This document shows positions 17,046 to 26,696 of a stretch of DNA of 64,000 nucleotides, one piece after another. A program made the translations under genes and the position numbers. Origin of the DNA: Symsagittifera roscoffensis (taxonomy: Eukaryota; Xenacoelomorpha; Acoela; Convolutidae). The notes beneath the pieces were generated by a model, which had not been told where the DNA came from, did no database searches, and saw nothing but the letters and a program-made list of their open reading frames with translations. The stretch is from assembly GCF_963678635.1 (NCBI RefSeq), contig NC_087062.1, positions 57,988,129-58,052,128 on the forward strand, in the 5' to 3' direction. Position 1 is the stretch's first letter; each line of letters opens with the position of its first letter.

Positions 17046-19919
17046 TCAATCTGGCTCCATCCACTTCGGCACCTCATCTTGCTCCGGGTCGTTCCAGTCT
17101 TCTTCTACAAACGATCCTGCTTCAGACTCCACCTCTATCTTTTCATTGTCGTCCAAACTCAAGTTCTCATTACCATCATTTTTCTCTCTGGTGCCTTTTT
17201 CATTCACTTCACACGCTGGCTCTACCACCAGGTACTCGAGACCCTCCATGTCCTTCGGTATGCACCAGTCCTCCGGGGACGGAACGTGAGGCTTCAGATT
17301 TTCATAATGTGCTGCTCGCCCAGTACTCAAGCGGTAAAACCGTCCTTGTTGATGAACTTCCGTTATCATGAATGGTCCCCTCCACTTCTTGAGTAGTTTC
17401 TTCGTTCCCTTGGGCGGTATGACATTTTGAAAGACCCACACGTATTGGCCCACCTCATATGGCTTTGCTTGTAATATTTTTTCGTCATATTTTCTGCGTT
17501 GCCTCATTTGCGCTTGCGCCGTGTTCCTCCTGCATAGCTCGTTTAGCTCCTGTTGTTTTTTGATCGCTTCTTTGACGTATGCCTGAGGCGACGTCCTTTT
17601 CCCCTCGTATTCCGGGTAAAAGAATGTCAGAGGCATTGCTCTCTCCCTGCCCGTCAACATCATGAAGGGACTGATGCCCGTCGTTGAGTGCTGTGTACTT
17701 TTGTAGGCCCCTACTACCTGTGGCAGGTATTTATCCCAGTCCGTCATGTATCTTGAGCAGTACACCCTTAACATGTTGACCAGTGTCCTGTTCTGTCTCT
17801 CTACCAACCCGTTGGTCTGTGGATGGTAGGTTGTCGAGTGTGCTTGAGCAATGTGCGATCTCCTCATCAATTCTTTTGTCAAGTCCCCCACAAAAGCTTT
17901 GCCTTTGTCCGACTGGAAAGTCATTGGACAACCATACCGCGATATCCAATGCGTTATCAGATGATCACATGTCTCCTCGGCCGAGGCTGTCTGGCACGGA
18001 ACCGCTTCCGCCAACTTTGTGAAGTGATCTATTATAACCAGTATCTGGTTATATCCCGACTCCGTCATGCAGATTTTTTGATGGTCTATCTGCACCACTT
18101 CATTGAACTCTGAGCTCTCGACGGACTTGAGGGCAAACTTCATCTTCCTTGGGTCTTTTACCTGGAGGCATGCCAAGCAGGCATTCACCCATCTCTCGCA
18201 AGCTTTTCTCATTCCTGGCCAATCAAACCTGTGAAGTATCCTTTGTTGTACTTTATCTATCCCCTGGTGCCCCATCTGGTCGTGCGATCTGAAAAGCACC
18301 TCCGTTTGATACAATTGTGGCAGTATGATGAGGTTGTGTTTGTGTAATATCTTCTCCTCATCTTTCCTCTTGCATGCTACCACCCCATCAGCTGTGTGGT
18401 AGAGTGAGTCTTTCTTCTCTTTGTAGAACTGGCTCAAGATCTTGTAGCTGTCTTCCTCGAGTTCCCCCTTCTCCTGGACCCCCGACTGGATCCATTTGGA
18501 GGGGTTACTTGTCATTTTATCATTCTTTTGGGCTCTTATTAGGTCTGACAGCCTATATCTTGCCTTGACATGCTCCTTTAGCGCCATGATCTGTCCATTC
18601 ATCTCACCAGGGTTGTGGATGTCATCACTCAGCTTCACGCATATCATCCTTTTCACGATTTTCATATCATCTTCTGGCACCAGATTCGTTCTGACGTTTG
18701 AGTTGCATGATAATTCCCTGAATGGCTTCCTTGAAACCGCAATTTTCTCAAGTTCTTCACCACCTCGTATCTCCCGTACGTCCAGATTGTACGTCTCTGA
18801 AGATGGATCCATCTGTAACTCCCTGTCGTGGTGCCTTGTCTTCTCTTCCGCCAATATCATGCACAGACTGTCTTGGTTTTCGCTGCTCTCATCCGAGTCT
18901 TCATCCCATTCTTCACGCTCCCCGGACAATTTTCCTTCTCCGGTTTCTTCTTCCGTGAACATGGAACACTCCCCGGACTCTTGACCTAGTCCCAGGTGTT
19001 CAGTATCTTCTTTGATCGTCACTTTCTTTTTCCTAACCTTGGTCTGCTCCAGAATGTTTTCGGGGACTTTGTCAACTAGTGACCGCACGACATCTTTGCT
19101 GTCAGTGGCGCTTCCTCTTGAGGAGTCAGTATTGTTCACTGTTTCTTTTCTCCGAAGTATAGTGACTTCCGGTTCCTCTTGACCCTTCTCTTGGATCACG
19201 GGCTTCTCATCTGATAGTTTCTCGAGCAACCTCATTAAGTCATCATCTATCTGTGCAGTTCCTGCTTCTACCTGGTTAAGATCATAGCCTTTTGCCTTGA
19301 GCGTCTCCCTCACGATCTTCGACTTTAGTATTATTTCTATCGGAATCCTTCTGCTCTTCTTCAAGATGGTCTTTTCTGGAGGTTCTTTAGGTAATTCAGG
19401 ATGATCTTCAATCGGTTTGCCTGATTTGTCCAGCCATCTCGTGAGTGGAAGACTGTCGTACGTTTCCTTGTCCATGAAGGAGAAGCCATCTTTGATTTCA
19501 GGTCTGTCTGCCTCTCTTTGCTCTTGTCTCTCATAGAACTCCGTCTTCTTACTCAAGCTGTCGGCATTCTGATGTTTATCTCGTGTTCTATGCTCAATTA
19601 TCATGTTGTATCCGTCCAGGCGAACTATCCACCTCCCAATGTAACTTTGGTCCATTGAGTACGTCTTCAGCCAGCTCAGTGCTCGATTGTCGACTCGCAA
19701 CTTGAATGGCTCACTGCCCAGGTATTCCCTGTATTTCTCGACAAGGGTAACCACCGCGAACATCTCTGCTTTCGGTGCTCCGTACTTCATTTCCGTGTCA
19801 CTCAGGACTTTGCTCCCGTACGCTGTTGGTCTCAAGACTGTCTTCCCATTCCATTCTTGTTCTTGATGGAGAATTCCAGAAATCGCGACTACCGACGCAT
19901 CCGTGTCCAGCACGTACAT
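17046..19919 (-). CDS. ORF4: RNase H and integrase of giant element
   Basis: Residues 1-125 are RNase H with acidic residues D7 (LDTDAS), E52, D77 and D120. Residues about 130-490 are a long, acidic, low-complexity linker, much longer than usual. The integrase zinc-binding HHCC is H546, H551, C581, C584. The catalytic DDE is D612 (QIDH), D671 (QSDKG) and E707 (LVERQ), all present. Residues 825-875 form the C-terminal GPF-type module (KKWRGPF). All catalytic residues are intact, so cDNA integration could be supported. The first codon lies directly after a candidate -1 frameshift heptamer at the end of ORF3, so this is the continuation of the RT protein. The TGA stop is followed in frame by the macro ORF. 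Confidence 0.92.
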   Translation of the reverse strand: MYVLDTDASVVAISGILHQEQEWNGKTVLRPTAYGSKVLSDTEMKYGAPKAEMFAVVTLVEKYREYLGSEPFKLRVDNRALSWLKTYSMDQSYIGRWIVRLDGYNMIIEHRTRDKHQNADSLSKKTEFYERQEQREADRPEIKDGFSFMDKETYDSLPLTRWLDKSGKPIEDHPELPKEPPEKTILKKSRRIPIEIILKSKIVRETLKAKGYDLNQVEAGTAQIDDDLMRLLEKLSDEKPVIQEKGQEEPEVTILRRKETVNNTDSSRGSATDSKDVVRSLVDKVPENILEQTKVRKKKVTIKEDTEHLGLGQESGECSMFTEEETGEGKLSGEREEWDEDSDESSENQDSLCMILAEEKTRHHDRELQMDPSSETYNLDVREIRGGEELEKIAVSRKPFRELSCNSNVRTNLVPEDDMKIVKRMICVKLSDDIHNPGEMNGQIMALKEHVKARYRLSDLIRAQKNDKMTSNPSKWIQSGVQEKGELEEDSYKILSQFYKEKKDSLYHTADGVVACKRKDEEKILHKHNLIILPQLYQTEVLFRSHDQMGHQGIDKVQQRILHRFDWPGMRKACERWVNACLACLQVKDPRKMKFALKSVESSEFNEVVQIDHQKICMTESGYNQILVIIDHFTKLAEAVPCQTASAEETCDHLITHWISRYGCPMTFQSDKGKAFVGDLTKELMRRSHIAQAHSTTYHPQTNGLVERQNRTLVNMLRVYCSRYMTDWDKYLPQVVGAYKSTQHSTTGISPFMMLTGRERAMPLTFFYPEYEGKRTSPQAYVKEAIKKQQELNELCRRNTAQAQMRQRRKYDEKILQAKPYEVGQYVWVFQNVIPPKGTKKLLKKWRGPFMITEVHQQGRFYRLSTGRAAHYENLKPHVPSPEDWCIPKDMEGLEYLVVEPACEVNEKGTREKNDGNENLSLDDNEKIEVESEAGSFVEEDWNDPEQDEVPKWMEPD

Positions 19920-20773
19920 CCCTTTACTGGTGCCTCACATAGCTCTTTCTTTATTCTCTGGAATGACTCTTCTGCTGCGTTGTTCCACGTGAACTTCTTG
20001 CCCTTGTGTCTCATTAATTGTTGCATCGGGTATACCTTGTCCGCATAGCCTTTGATGAACTCTCTATAATAGTTAGCGAAATCCAGGAAGCTCATCAACT
20101 GGTGTTCTGTCTTCGGTGATTTCCAGCTTAGGACTGCTTCCACGGCGTCCGGATCAGGTCTAATGCCGTGCTTGTCTACCATCCTGCCCAAGTATTTTAT
20201 TGAGTCCTTGAGTATCTCGCACTTTGATGGTTTACACTTTAGCCCCGACCTTTTCATGCATGCGAACACTTCGTCAAGTCTCTCAATGTGGTCTTCCAAT
20301 GTGGGCGTCGCTATTACCACGTCATCCACGTAGCACATTACCAGATTGCCATACTTCTTCGTCACGCCTATCAGCGCGTGTGCCATCAACCGCTGAAACG
20401 TGGCTGTGGCGTTGCAAAGTCCAAACGGCATCCGTTTCCATTGAAACAGACCCAACTCGCAGGCGAATCCTGTCTTGTCCCTGTCCTGCTTCCTTAGTGG
20501 TACCTGCCAAAAGGCCGAGCCTAAATCAAGAGTCGTAAAAAATTTTGCATCACCTAACTTCGAGAGGCTCTCATCAATCCTAGGTATGGGATAGGCATCC
20601 TTCACCGTGACGGAGTTCAGGTATCGAAAGTCACAACAAAACCTCAACTGGTCGCCTTTCTTTTTGGCCATCACTACTCCACACGCCCACGGTGACTTGG
20701 ATGGTTCTATCATGTCATACTCTAGTAACGTCTCGATTTCTTTTCTACACGCCTCCGATTTGTGTGGGGTCAT
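19889..20773 (-). CDS. ORF3: reverse transcriptase of giant element
   Basis: A Ty3/gypsy-type RT. Residues 1-30 match the start of the fingers domain (SPWACGVV), LDLGSAF (82-88) carries the first catalytic Asp, the MPFGLCNA block is at 115-122, and the YVDD box is at 148-151. The thumb follows to about 250, then the connection to RNase H. No motif is lost. The frame begins upstream of the first ATG: coding sequence in this frame is seen back to about 20870, where it takes over from ORF2. It overlaps ORF4 by 31 bp in another frame. It converts the element RNA to cDNA inside the particle. Confidence 0.93.
   Translation of the reverse strand: MTPHKSEACRKEIETLLEYDMIEPSKSPWACGVVMAKKKGDQLRFCCDFRYLNSVTVKDAYPIPRIDESLSKLGDAKFFTTLDLGSAFWQVPLRKQDRDKTGFACELGLFQWKRMPFGLCNATATFQRLMAHALIGVTKKYGNLVMCYVDDVVIATPTLEDHIERLDEVFACMKRSGLKCKPSKCEILKDSIKYLGRMVDKHGIRPDPDAVEAVLSWKSPKTEHQLMSFLDFANYYREFIKGYADKVYPMQQLMRHKGKKFTWNNAAEESFQRIKKELCEAPVKGCTCWTRMRR
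19919..19925 (-). other. Candidate -1 frameshift heptamer A AAG GGA
   Basis: On the sense strand the ORF3 codons read GTA AAG GGA, so the heptamer AAAGGGA fits the X XXY YYZ phase exactly. Slipping by -1 leads directly into the ORF4 frame at its first ATG and keeps the RT-RNase H protein continuous. YYY = GGG is not a usual eukaryotic slippery site, so a one-base loss or assembly error is the alternative. Confidence 0.4.
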
Positions 20774-20817
20774 GCGCCTCGCCCCCTCCCTGTGCGGTAC
20801 CGCGTTCTCCTCTAGTT

Positions 20818-23640
20818 CTATTTCATGCTCAACGAAATTACAACACCCGATATCCGCTTTATGTCTCGAAAAACTTCTTCGTTCCGCTCTAGTACTTCCT
20901 TGATGGCTTCGAGCTGTTCATCTTTCAGTTTGCCCCTCAAATGTTCAATCTCCGGCAGAACCGGTTTATCAGTTTGCATTTCATCTAGTGTGGGCCGCTC
21001 TGGAAAGTTCGAACAGCTCGACAGCCCATCGTCTGTCTCTGACTTAAGTGATTTAACAAGACCTGAAGAATCTTTTATTTTCTGCAATCGTCTCAAGATA
21101 CAAATTTTGTCCCTATGATTGGGACAATCAACAACTTCATTTTGTTTTGAGTTCTCCGTTGTTTCATATCGGGTTTTAACCGGTAAAGCATATCCCAGTT
21201 TCCTCCCTCTCTGTATCGTGATCGGTATATCAAGAGTATTCAACAAGACACTGACGCAGAGGCCGCTCTTCGTTATCGAGAAGGATCTTCCTAAAACAGC
21301 AGCACTTTGACTATTAGGATTCGGAACTATACACACTTGCTTGTTGTCACTTAGTTCATTGTAATTTTTCATCCTCAAGCCTACGATTGCCGCTTCATTC
21401 GCCTTTAGCCTCACCCTCCTACTCAAGAATACCGGTACTTTGGCTTCATTTGCCATTATTAAATTTACCGGTTTGATTGCGTACCTCCTATCCGGGTTCC
21501 GTATCCTAAACATTGCGTTATTTAGATCAATCGTTACGTCGAAATTCCTGATGAAGTCTCTGCCCAAAATGAATTGGTCAGATTCATCTAGGTTTTCTAC
21601 CACGAGAAAGCTCATCCACAGGTTACGTTCCCCCAAATTGAGGGCTATTATCGGCGTCCTGCCCAGCACCCGAAGTGCCCCTTTGTTTGCAGCTGACAGC
21701 CGTATTCTCGAGTCTATCAAATCACCTTTGTCAAAACCCATCCGTTCCCAAGTTTCGATTGTTATGACGCTCAAGACTGCTCCCGTATCAAGTAACCCAC
21801 GTAACTGAGTCTTTTTGCCACTTATGTCTCGCACGTGCCCTGTCACATCTGCCTCCGTTCCGATGTGCATCGCATCTTCTTCAAGCATGGCGCAGTGTCC
21901 AATCGATCTCACTTTCAACGCTTCTTTCCCTACGTAGATTTGCCCAATTAGGTCTTCGTCACATGTTATCATTGTCTTGGTATAGATGTTGATTCCATCT
22001 ATATTTAGCATCACCTCGTGTGGACCATAAGCTTCAGTATACCTGTTATCAACACGCACCGACTTGCTGCCCCCTCTCGTGAGTAGTGCTCTCAACGCTC
22101 TAAAAGTCGTTTGTGGGCTTATACAACTCAAGTAATCTGCGTACACGTCAATGTGCATTATTGTCTGGTCGCTCGGTTCGCTCAAGTTTCTGGTTACCTC
22201 GTGGCCGCCCACTGTGATTGTCGACATTATTCTAGCCCCGATTTTCGATATGCCGAATGGCTTTCCCGTCACCATTTTTACAGTGTTACAATTCCCGGTT
22301 TTTGTCGAGCCCGGTACAGCCTCTGGTGTTGTTTTTGATCCAGCTAATGCTTCGTTGAAATTCTGTCTTTCGATTTCCAGCTTTAGTCGTTGCTCTATTT
22401 CTTTCGCAGCCAGATCCTGTTTCACTTTGTTAATTGCTTCCGTCGCCGCTTTCTCATAATTTATCTCTAGAGAGTTCCCGGCTGCGGATTCTATCGCACC
22501 ATTAACATGTGTTACAGCTTTCACTGTTTTCGTCGGCAATTCCGTGCTTGGTGCTCCTAAGTTCCTAGATTCAAACTCGTTTTGTCTATCCCGCTGATTC
22601 TGCACCGCCGCTAATGCCAACTTATGTTTGGGGTGACTCTGGTCCTTGACCGCTTCCCAGAACAAGGGACAATCCATTCTGAAGTGCCCTTCTTGGTTAC
22701 AGAAGAAGCATCTCGCTCCTATCTTGATGATTAAGCCACTATAGTACTCGTGTTCCTCCATCTGGCTCATGTCCTCCTCATCCGGTGCGTATCCTAGACT
22801 CTTCATGCCTTGTTTGTATGTTGTGCAGTCAGCCACGTGGTGATCCGCCGACCCGCAGTTCGCGCATGATCTGCGCTTGTCCATGTCATCTCTAGGCTTG
22901 TACAATGACGACCTCTGAGGTTGGCTTCCCCCTTGCGTGTTTCTGTTTTCTGAATATGAGTATTTCTTGGGCTTCATCAGCATGTATTCCCTTGATTTCT
23001 GTCTCATTTCTTCTGGGGTCGGTGCGCTGTCTTTCGACAATGTATAGTATGTTGCTAACATTGTTTTTAAGTCATCACTTTTTACCCCATCAATGAACTT
23101 CGAGGCAATGCTAAAGTTTCTTCTGTTTGTCGACTCCTCTGGGTCACTCCTTCTTCTCAAGCTCTCAAGGTCATCTAGGAACCGATCAATTGACTCATCG
23201 TCCCTCTGCCTTCTCTTTTCAAATCGCAACATCGCTTGGTGACCCTTCATGCATGACCCGAATCGATTCAGCAATATTTCGAAGATTTTGTCCGCGGTAT
23301 CGCGTTCTTCTTCTTTCTTTGCAACCACGCATTTTAATGCCGTACCTTCCAGGTTGCTGAGTATGGCTGTGCATGCTTGCCTTTCATCATTTAAGTTATC
23401 TTGCTCTAGGTGTAATCTCATCACTTCCACCCAGGTGTCGATGCATCCATCGGAGTCGTCTTTGAATTCTTTTGGCTTCTTGAAAGTTTTTCTTGACTTT
23501 CCGTCTCTCCTATCGCTCGAGTCAGTGTTCCTCGTGGCGAAGGCCTCTAGAGTCCTGTTCATCATCTCCCAAGTGTTTGCCCACGTCATGGCATCCGGAC
23601 CTGCGTTGCTGCTAGCTGCTGAGTCCCCCGGACCACTCAT
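20818..23640 (-). CDS. ORF2: gag with two zinc knuckles and aspartic protease
   Basis: Residues about 55-215 are a retrotransposon gag/capsid-type helical region. Two CCHC zinc knuckles follow, C259-C262-H267-C272 and C311-C314-H319-C324, which bind RNA in nucleocapsid proteins. Residues 400-430 form a charged helix. The pepsin-like retroviral protease has its active site at LDTGA (617-621) with a strand-rich surround and ILGRDF at about residue 690. The last about 50 residues run into the N-terminal edge of RT, where the frame changes. The start ATG overlaps the ORF1 stop as ATGA, which suggests termination-reinitiation. This ORF supplies capsid, nucleocapsid and protease for particle assembly. 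Confidence 0.9.
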   Translation of the reverse strand: MSGPGDSAASSNAGPDAMTWANTWEMMNRTLEAFATRNTDSSDRRDGKSRKTFKKPKEFKDDSDGCIDTWVEVMRLHLEQDNLNDERQACTAILSNLEGTALKCVVAKKEEERDTADKIFEILLNRFGSCMKGHQAMLRFEKRRQRDDESIDRFLDDLESLRRRSDPEESTNRRNFSIASKFIDGVKSDDLKTMLATYYTLSKDSAPTPEEMRQKSREYMLMKPKKYSYSENRNTQGGSQPQRSSLYKPRDDMDKRRSCANCGSADHHVADCTTYKQGMKSLGYAPDEEDMSQMEEHEYYSGLIIKIGARCFFCNQEGHFRMDCPLFWEAVKDQSHPKHKLALAAVQNQRDRQNEFESRNLGAPSTELPTKTVKAVTHVNGAIESAAGNSLEINYEKAATEAINKVKQDLAAKEIEQRLKLEIERQNFNEALAGSKTTPEAVPGSTKTGNCNTVKMVTGKPFGISKIGARIMSTITVGGHEVTRNLSEPSDQTIMHIDVYADYLSCISPQTTFRALRALLTRGGSKSVRVDNRYTEAYGPHEVMLNIDGINIYTKTMITCDEDLIGQIYVGKEALKVRSIGHCAMLEEDAMHIGTEADVTGHVRDISGKKTQLRGLLDTGAVLSVITIETWERMGFDKGDLIDSRIRLSAANKGALRVLGRTPIIALNLGERNLWMSFLVVENLDESDQFILGRDFIRNFDVTIDLNNAMFRIRNPDRRYAIKPVNLIMANEAKVPVFLSRRVRLKANEAAIVGLRMKNYNELSDNKQVCIVPNPNSQSAAVLGRSFSITKSGLCVSVLLNTLDIPITIQRGRKLGYALPVKTRYETTENSKQNEVVDCPNHRDKICILRRLQKIKDSSGLVKSLKSETDDGLSSCSNFPERPTLDEMQTDKPVLPEIEHLRGKLKDEQLEAIKEVLERNEEVFRDIKRISGVVISLSMK
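20868..20874 (-). other. Candidate frame change GTTTTTC between ORF2 and ORF3
   Basis: In ORF2 phase the sense strand reads GAA GTT TTT CGA. RT-type sequence continues in the -1 frame from this T run on, while ORF2 runs on to a stop at 20818. The run is not a canonical X XXY YYZ site. A homopolymer length change or sequencing error is as likely as programmed shifting. Confidence 0.35.
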
Positions 23641-24755
23641 TGTGTTTGATGTTCCATTTTCATGATTGTTTTAGCAGCCGTTGGTGCTATGCTTACCGCA
23701 TCCCGGTTTAAAGGCAACGGTGTCGATTGCCGTTTGTTCCTTTGTGGTTCCACAAAGTCAACTCTGGTGCCTTGCGTACGATCCGCTGCCGGTCTTTCTT
23801 GTGTGGTAGAATTTCTCAAGATTGCATCCAATTTCGCCTGTATTGCACACGAACTTTCGGCCTGATTCCTGTTCATTGTGTCCATTCTCTTTTCCAGGCT
23901 ACCTAATTGTCTGTTGACATCATCATATCGGTTTTTCAACTGTTGCATATCTTTTTTGATGTTCTTATCTCGTTCTTCATTGGTGGCATCTACCTTGTCC
24001 GACATCTGCTGGAGTCTCTCGTCTGGTGCCTTAGCCAGGTTAAAATAACTATCCAGATACTCGTGTTTGTTGTATTTCAACTCTTTCCTTATTAAGTCTC
24101 TATCTTCCTCACTGTACTTTAGTTTTTTGTCGATCTGATTTAGTTTTGTCATCAGGTCGCCAAGCTCAAGAGTAGCTGTTTCATGATCAGCAGTTGTCTT
24201 GTTTTCGGCTGTCGCTCCTGTTCTGGCTTGTTCTTCCTTTAGGTCGGCTTCTGTCGCCTTCGTGCTCACTGTCCCAAATGTTCGTGCTCTTTCAGTTTTT
24301 GATTCTTCGGCCGTGTTGTCTCTCGATTTCATCCCGACCATCATCGCCAACTTTTCTGTAAAAGATGTCTTCTTTACTTGAGAGTCGTCTTTCACAGTTT
24401 CTCGGGTATTGCCTGTTGTGTCTTCCAACGCGTCTATCGGCAAAAACTCCACGGTTTTTGGATTTTGATCTTCCATATGGGGCATCGGCGTGGATTCCGT
24501 TGTCTTCTTCTCCACTTCATCTACGCTCTGGTCTGGTGTCTCTAGATCGATCTCAATTGTGGGCTCCACCTGTTTGTCTTTAGCACCTTCTTTCGTCTTG
24601 TTCTCAGTACCACTCCTCGTGCTGACCATACTAACTGAAAAGTTATCTTTTGTCTTCTTTGGGCCCATTGATGTCGTTCCGCGCAGCGACGAGTTGTATT
24701 TCGTGTTTGATCCAGTTGACCTTTTTTCGAGCACCGGTACCCTACTCCGTCTCAT
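23637..24755 (-). CDS. ORF1: gag-like coiled-coil protein, 372 aa
   Basis: First ORF after the leader. Residues 1-190 are polar and low-complexity with many Thr, Lys and Glu. Residues about 195-300 form a charged coiled coil with heptad-like Leu/Ile spacing. The C-terminus is basic and Thr/Gln-rich. No zinc knuckle is present; those lie in ORF2. The stop overlaps the ORF2 start (ATGA), which indicates coupled translation. Splitting the structural proteins over two ORFs before pol is unusual for a gypsy element. A role as a matrix-like or RNA-binding assembly protein is an inference from position and coiled coil. Confidence 0.75.
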   Translation of the reverse strand: MRRSRVPVLEKRSTGSNTKYNSSLRGTTSMGPKKTKDNFSVSMVSTRSGTENKTKEGAKDKQVEPTIEIDLETPDQSVDEVEKKTTESTPMPHMEDQNPKTVEFLPIDALEDTTGNTRETVKDDSQVKKTSFTEKLAMMVGMKSRDNTAEESKTERARTFGTVSTKATEADLKEEQARTGATAENKTTADHETATLELGDLMTKLNQIDKKLKYSEEDRDLIRKELKYNKHEYLDSYFNLAKAPDERLQQMSDKVDATNEERDKNIKKDMQQLKNRYDDVNRQLGSLEKRMDTMNRNQAESSCAIQAKLDAILRNSTTQERPAADRTQGTRVDFVEPQRNKRQSTPLPLNRDAVSIAPTAAKTIMKMEHQTQ

Positions 24756-25004
24756 TATTTCTATTTACAATTGCTCTTATTTACAATTTTATTATATACA
24801 CAATTCTATTCTAAGAATAAAATCTCTTGTGGAAAAATTCTTAAAAGGAAATATACAACGTGATAAAAACGATGTTCCCAGTTCTCTTTCAAAACTTTTC
24901 GAGAAACTTTCTTTATTTGTGGTTACAACCGTACCGAGTTCCGACTAGTCTTGTTCTGTTTTAATTCTGTCTTAAAACACTTATTGTGATTTTACTCCAA
25001 TTTT

Positions 25005-25845
25005 TATACCGTCCCAAGACTTCCAGTTACTGTCCCTACTCTTCTTTGTGCCGTCCCAGGCTTTCTTTCTACTGTCCCAAGACTGTTCGGTACTGTCCAA
25101 GTACTTTTTGTCAGTGTCCCAAGACCCCTTTCCCAAGCCTAGTGTCCCAAGACTACTGTCCCAAGACTACTGTCCCAGGGCTACTGTCCCAAGACTAGTG
25201 TCCCAAAGCTAGTGTCCCAAGACTACTGTCCCAAGACTAGTGTCCCAAGGCTACTATCCCAGGACTAGTGTCCCAAGGCCACTGTCCCAAGACTACTGTC
25301 CCAAGGCTAGTGTCCCAAGACCACTGTCCGAAGACCACTATCCCAAGACCACTGTCCCAAGACCACTGTCCCAAGACCACTGTCCCAGGACCACTGTCCC
25401 AAGACCCCTGCCCCAAGGCTAGTGTCCCAAGACCACTGTCCCAAGACCACTATCCCAAGACCACTGTCCCAAGACCACTGTCCTAAGACTAGTGTCCCAA
25501 GACCACTGTCCGAAGACCACTATCCCAAGACCACTGTCCCAAGACCACTGTTCCAGGACCACTGTCCCAAGACCACTGTCCCAAGACCACTGTCCCAAGA
25601 CTAGTGTCCCAAGACCACTGTCCCAAGACCACTGTCCCAAGACCACTGTCCCAAGACTAGTGTCCCAAGACCACTGTCCCAAGACCACTATCCCAAGACT
25701 GTATTGTCTCAAGGCTGTACTGTCCCAAGACTGTACCAAGACTGTTCTGGTCCAAGACTATCCCAGGACTGCACTGTCCCAAGACTGTCCCCAGACTGCA
25801 CTGTCCCAAGACTTCTTTGGCACTGTCTCAAGACTGTTAACAAGT
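25005..25845 (-). repeat. 14-bp minisatellite, unit ACTGTCCCAAGACC
   Basis: About 840 bp of tandem units with variants such as CTAGTGTCCCAAG. The period is regular at 14 bp through 25280-25690 and looser at both ends. Because 3 x 14 = 42, long open frames appear on both strands with 14-residue repeats; these are products of the repeat and not genes. The sense strand reads GGTCTTGGGACAGT. Confidence 0.95.
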
Positions 25846-26696
25846 GTTTGAGCGGTGGGACTTCTTTCTTCTTCGTTTTAGGGACTTCTTGATTCACTGT
25901 ACCTTGCACCACCACTCAAGCTCTTGTAAAAATTTTCTTAAAAACCCTGTCTTAGTGGCCAAATGCTGACCACCCTTTTTTTTAGTTACCTCTTTTTCAA
26001 TGTTCCAAGCAACTTGAAACCAAAACCTGTGCGCAGGTATCTTGTGATCACCTGTTCGTATCAAAACCAAACACAAATCCTTACCAAAATGCAACAAAAT
26101 CTAAGCAAGAAAAAGTAATAAAAACAGAGAGATGAACCCACCTAAAATTCAAAGGTGACAAATGTCTACCTTCTATCGAAAAAATGTCTGGTACCTAATT
26201 GCCACGCGTTCTCGTCCCCCCTGCCAGCGATCTTATGGGGTATCACAAAAACTGTCTATGTCCGTTCCCCCCTACCGATCCGACCAGGGTACCTACCTTA
26301 ACCTGATTCTAATTTTGGATATCCGCTTCCTATGACTAACGCGTGTAAATATCTAATGTAACTAAGTCGACGATGCCGAGCAATTAGTTACTCTAATGTG
26401 TCCCCCCTTTTCACAAATTATAACCGCCAACCTCTAACTTAACCAGCCCCCCTTCTAACCTCCCCCCTTCTTAGCCCCCCTTCTTAAGCCTAAAATTACC
26501 TTAAGCGCCGGGTGCTAAACCTCTCAAGAGAAAACCGTAGACCTGTCTCCAGGCCTGCTCAAGTAAAAACGTTCCTCAAAACCGGGGGATTTCGCTTATC
26601 CAATTTTACACTTATCTCCTATAACATAATGTGGATTTTAACGATACCCGTTCTGCCCAACTTGAGAACTCGAGAACTGCCAAATCCTCCTTGGCT

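Noticed and set aside
25005-25845. CRISPR-like regular array
   Set aside because: Units are contiguous 14-mers without unique spacers and lie in a retrotransposon leader.
24986-25892. Overlapping open frames on both strands with 14-residue repeats
   Set aside because: They follow from the 14-bp minisatellite, which has no stop in any frame; they are not genes.
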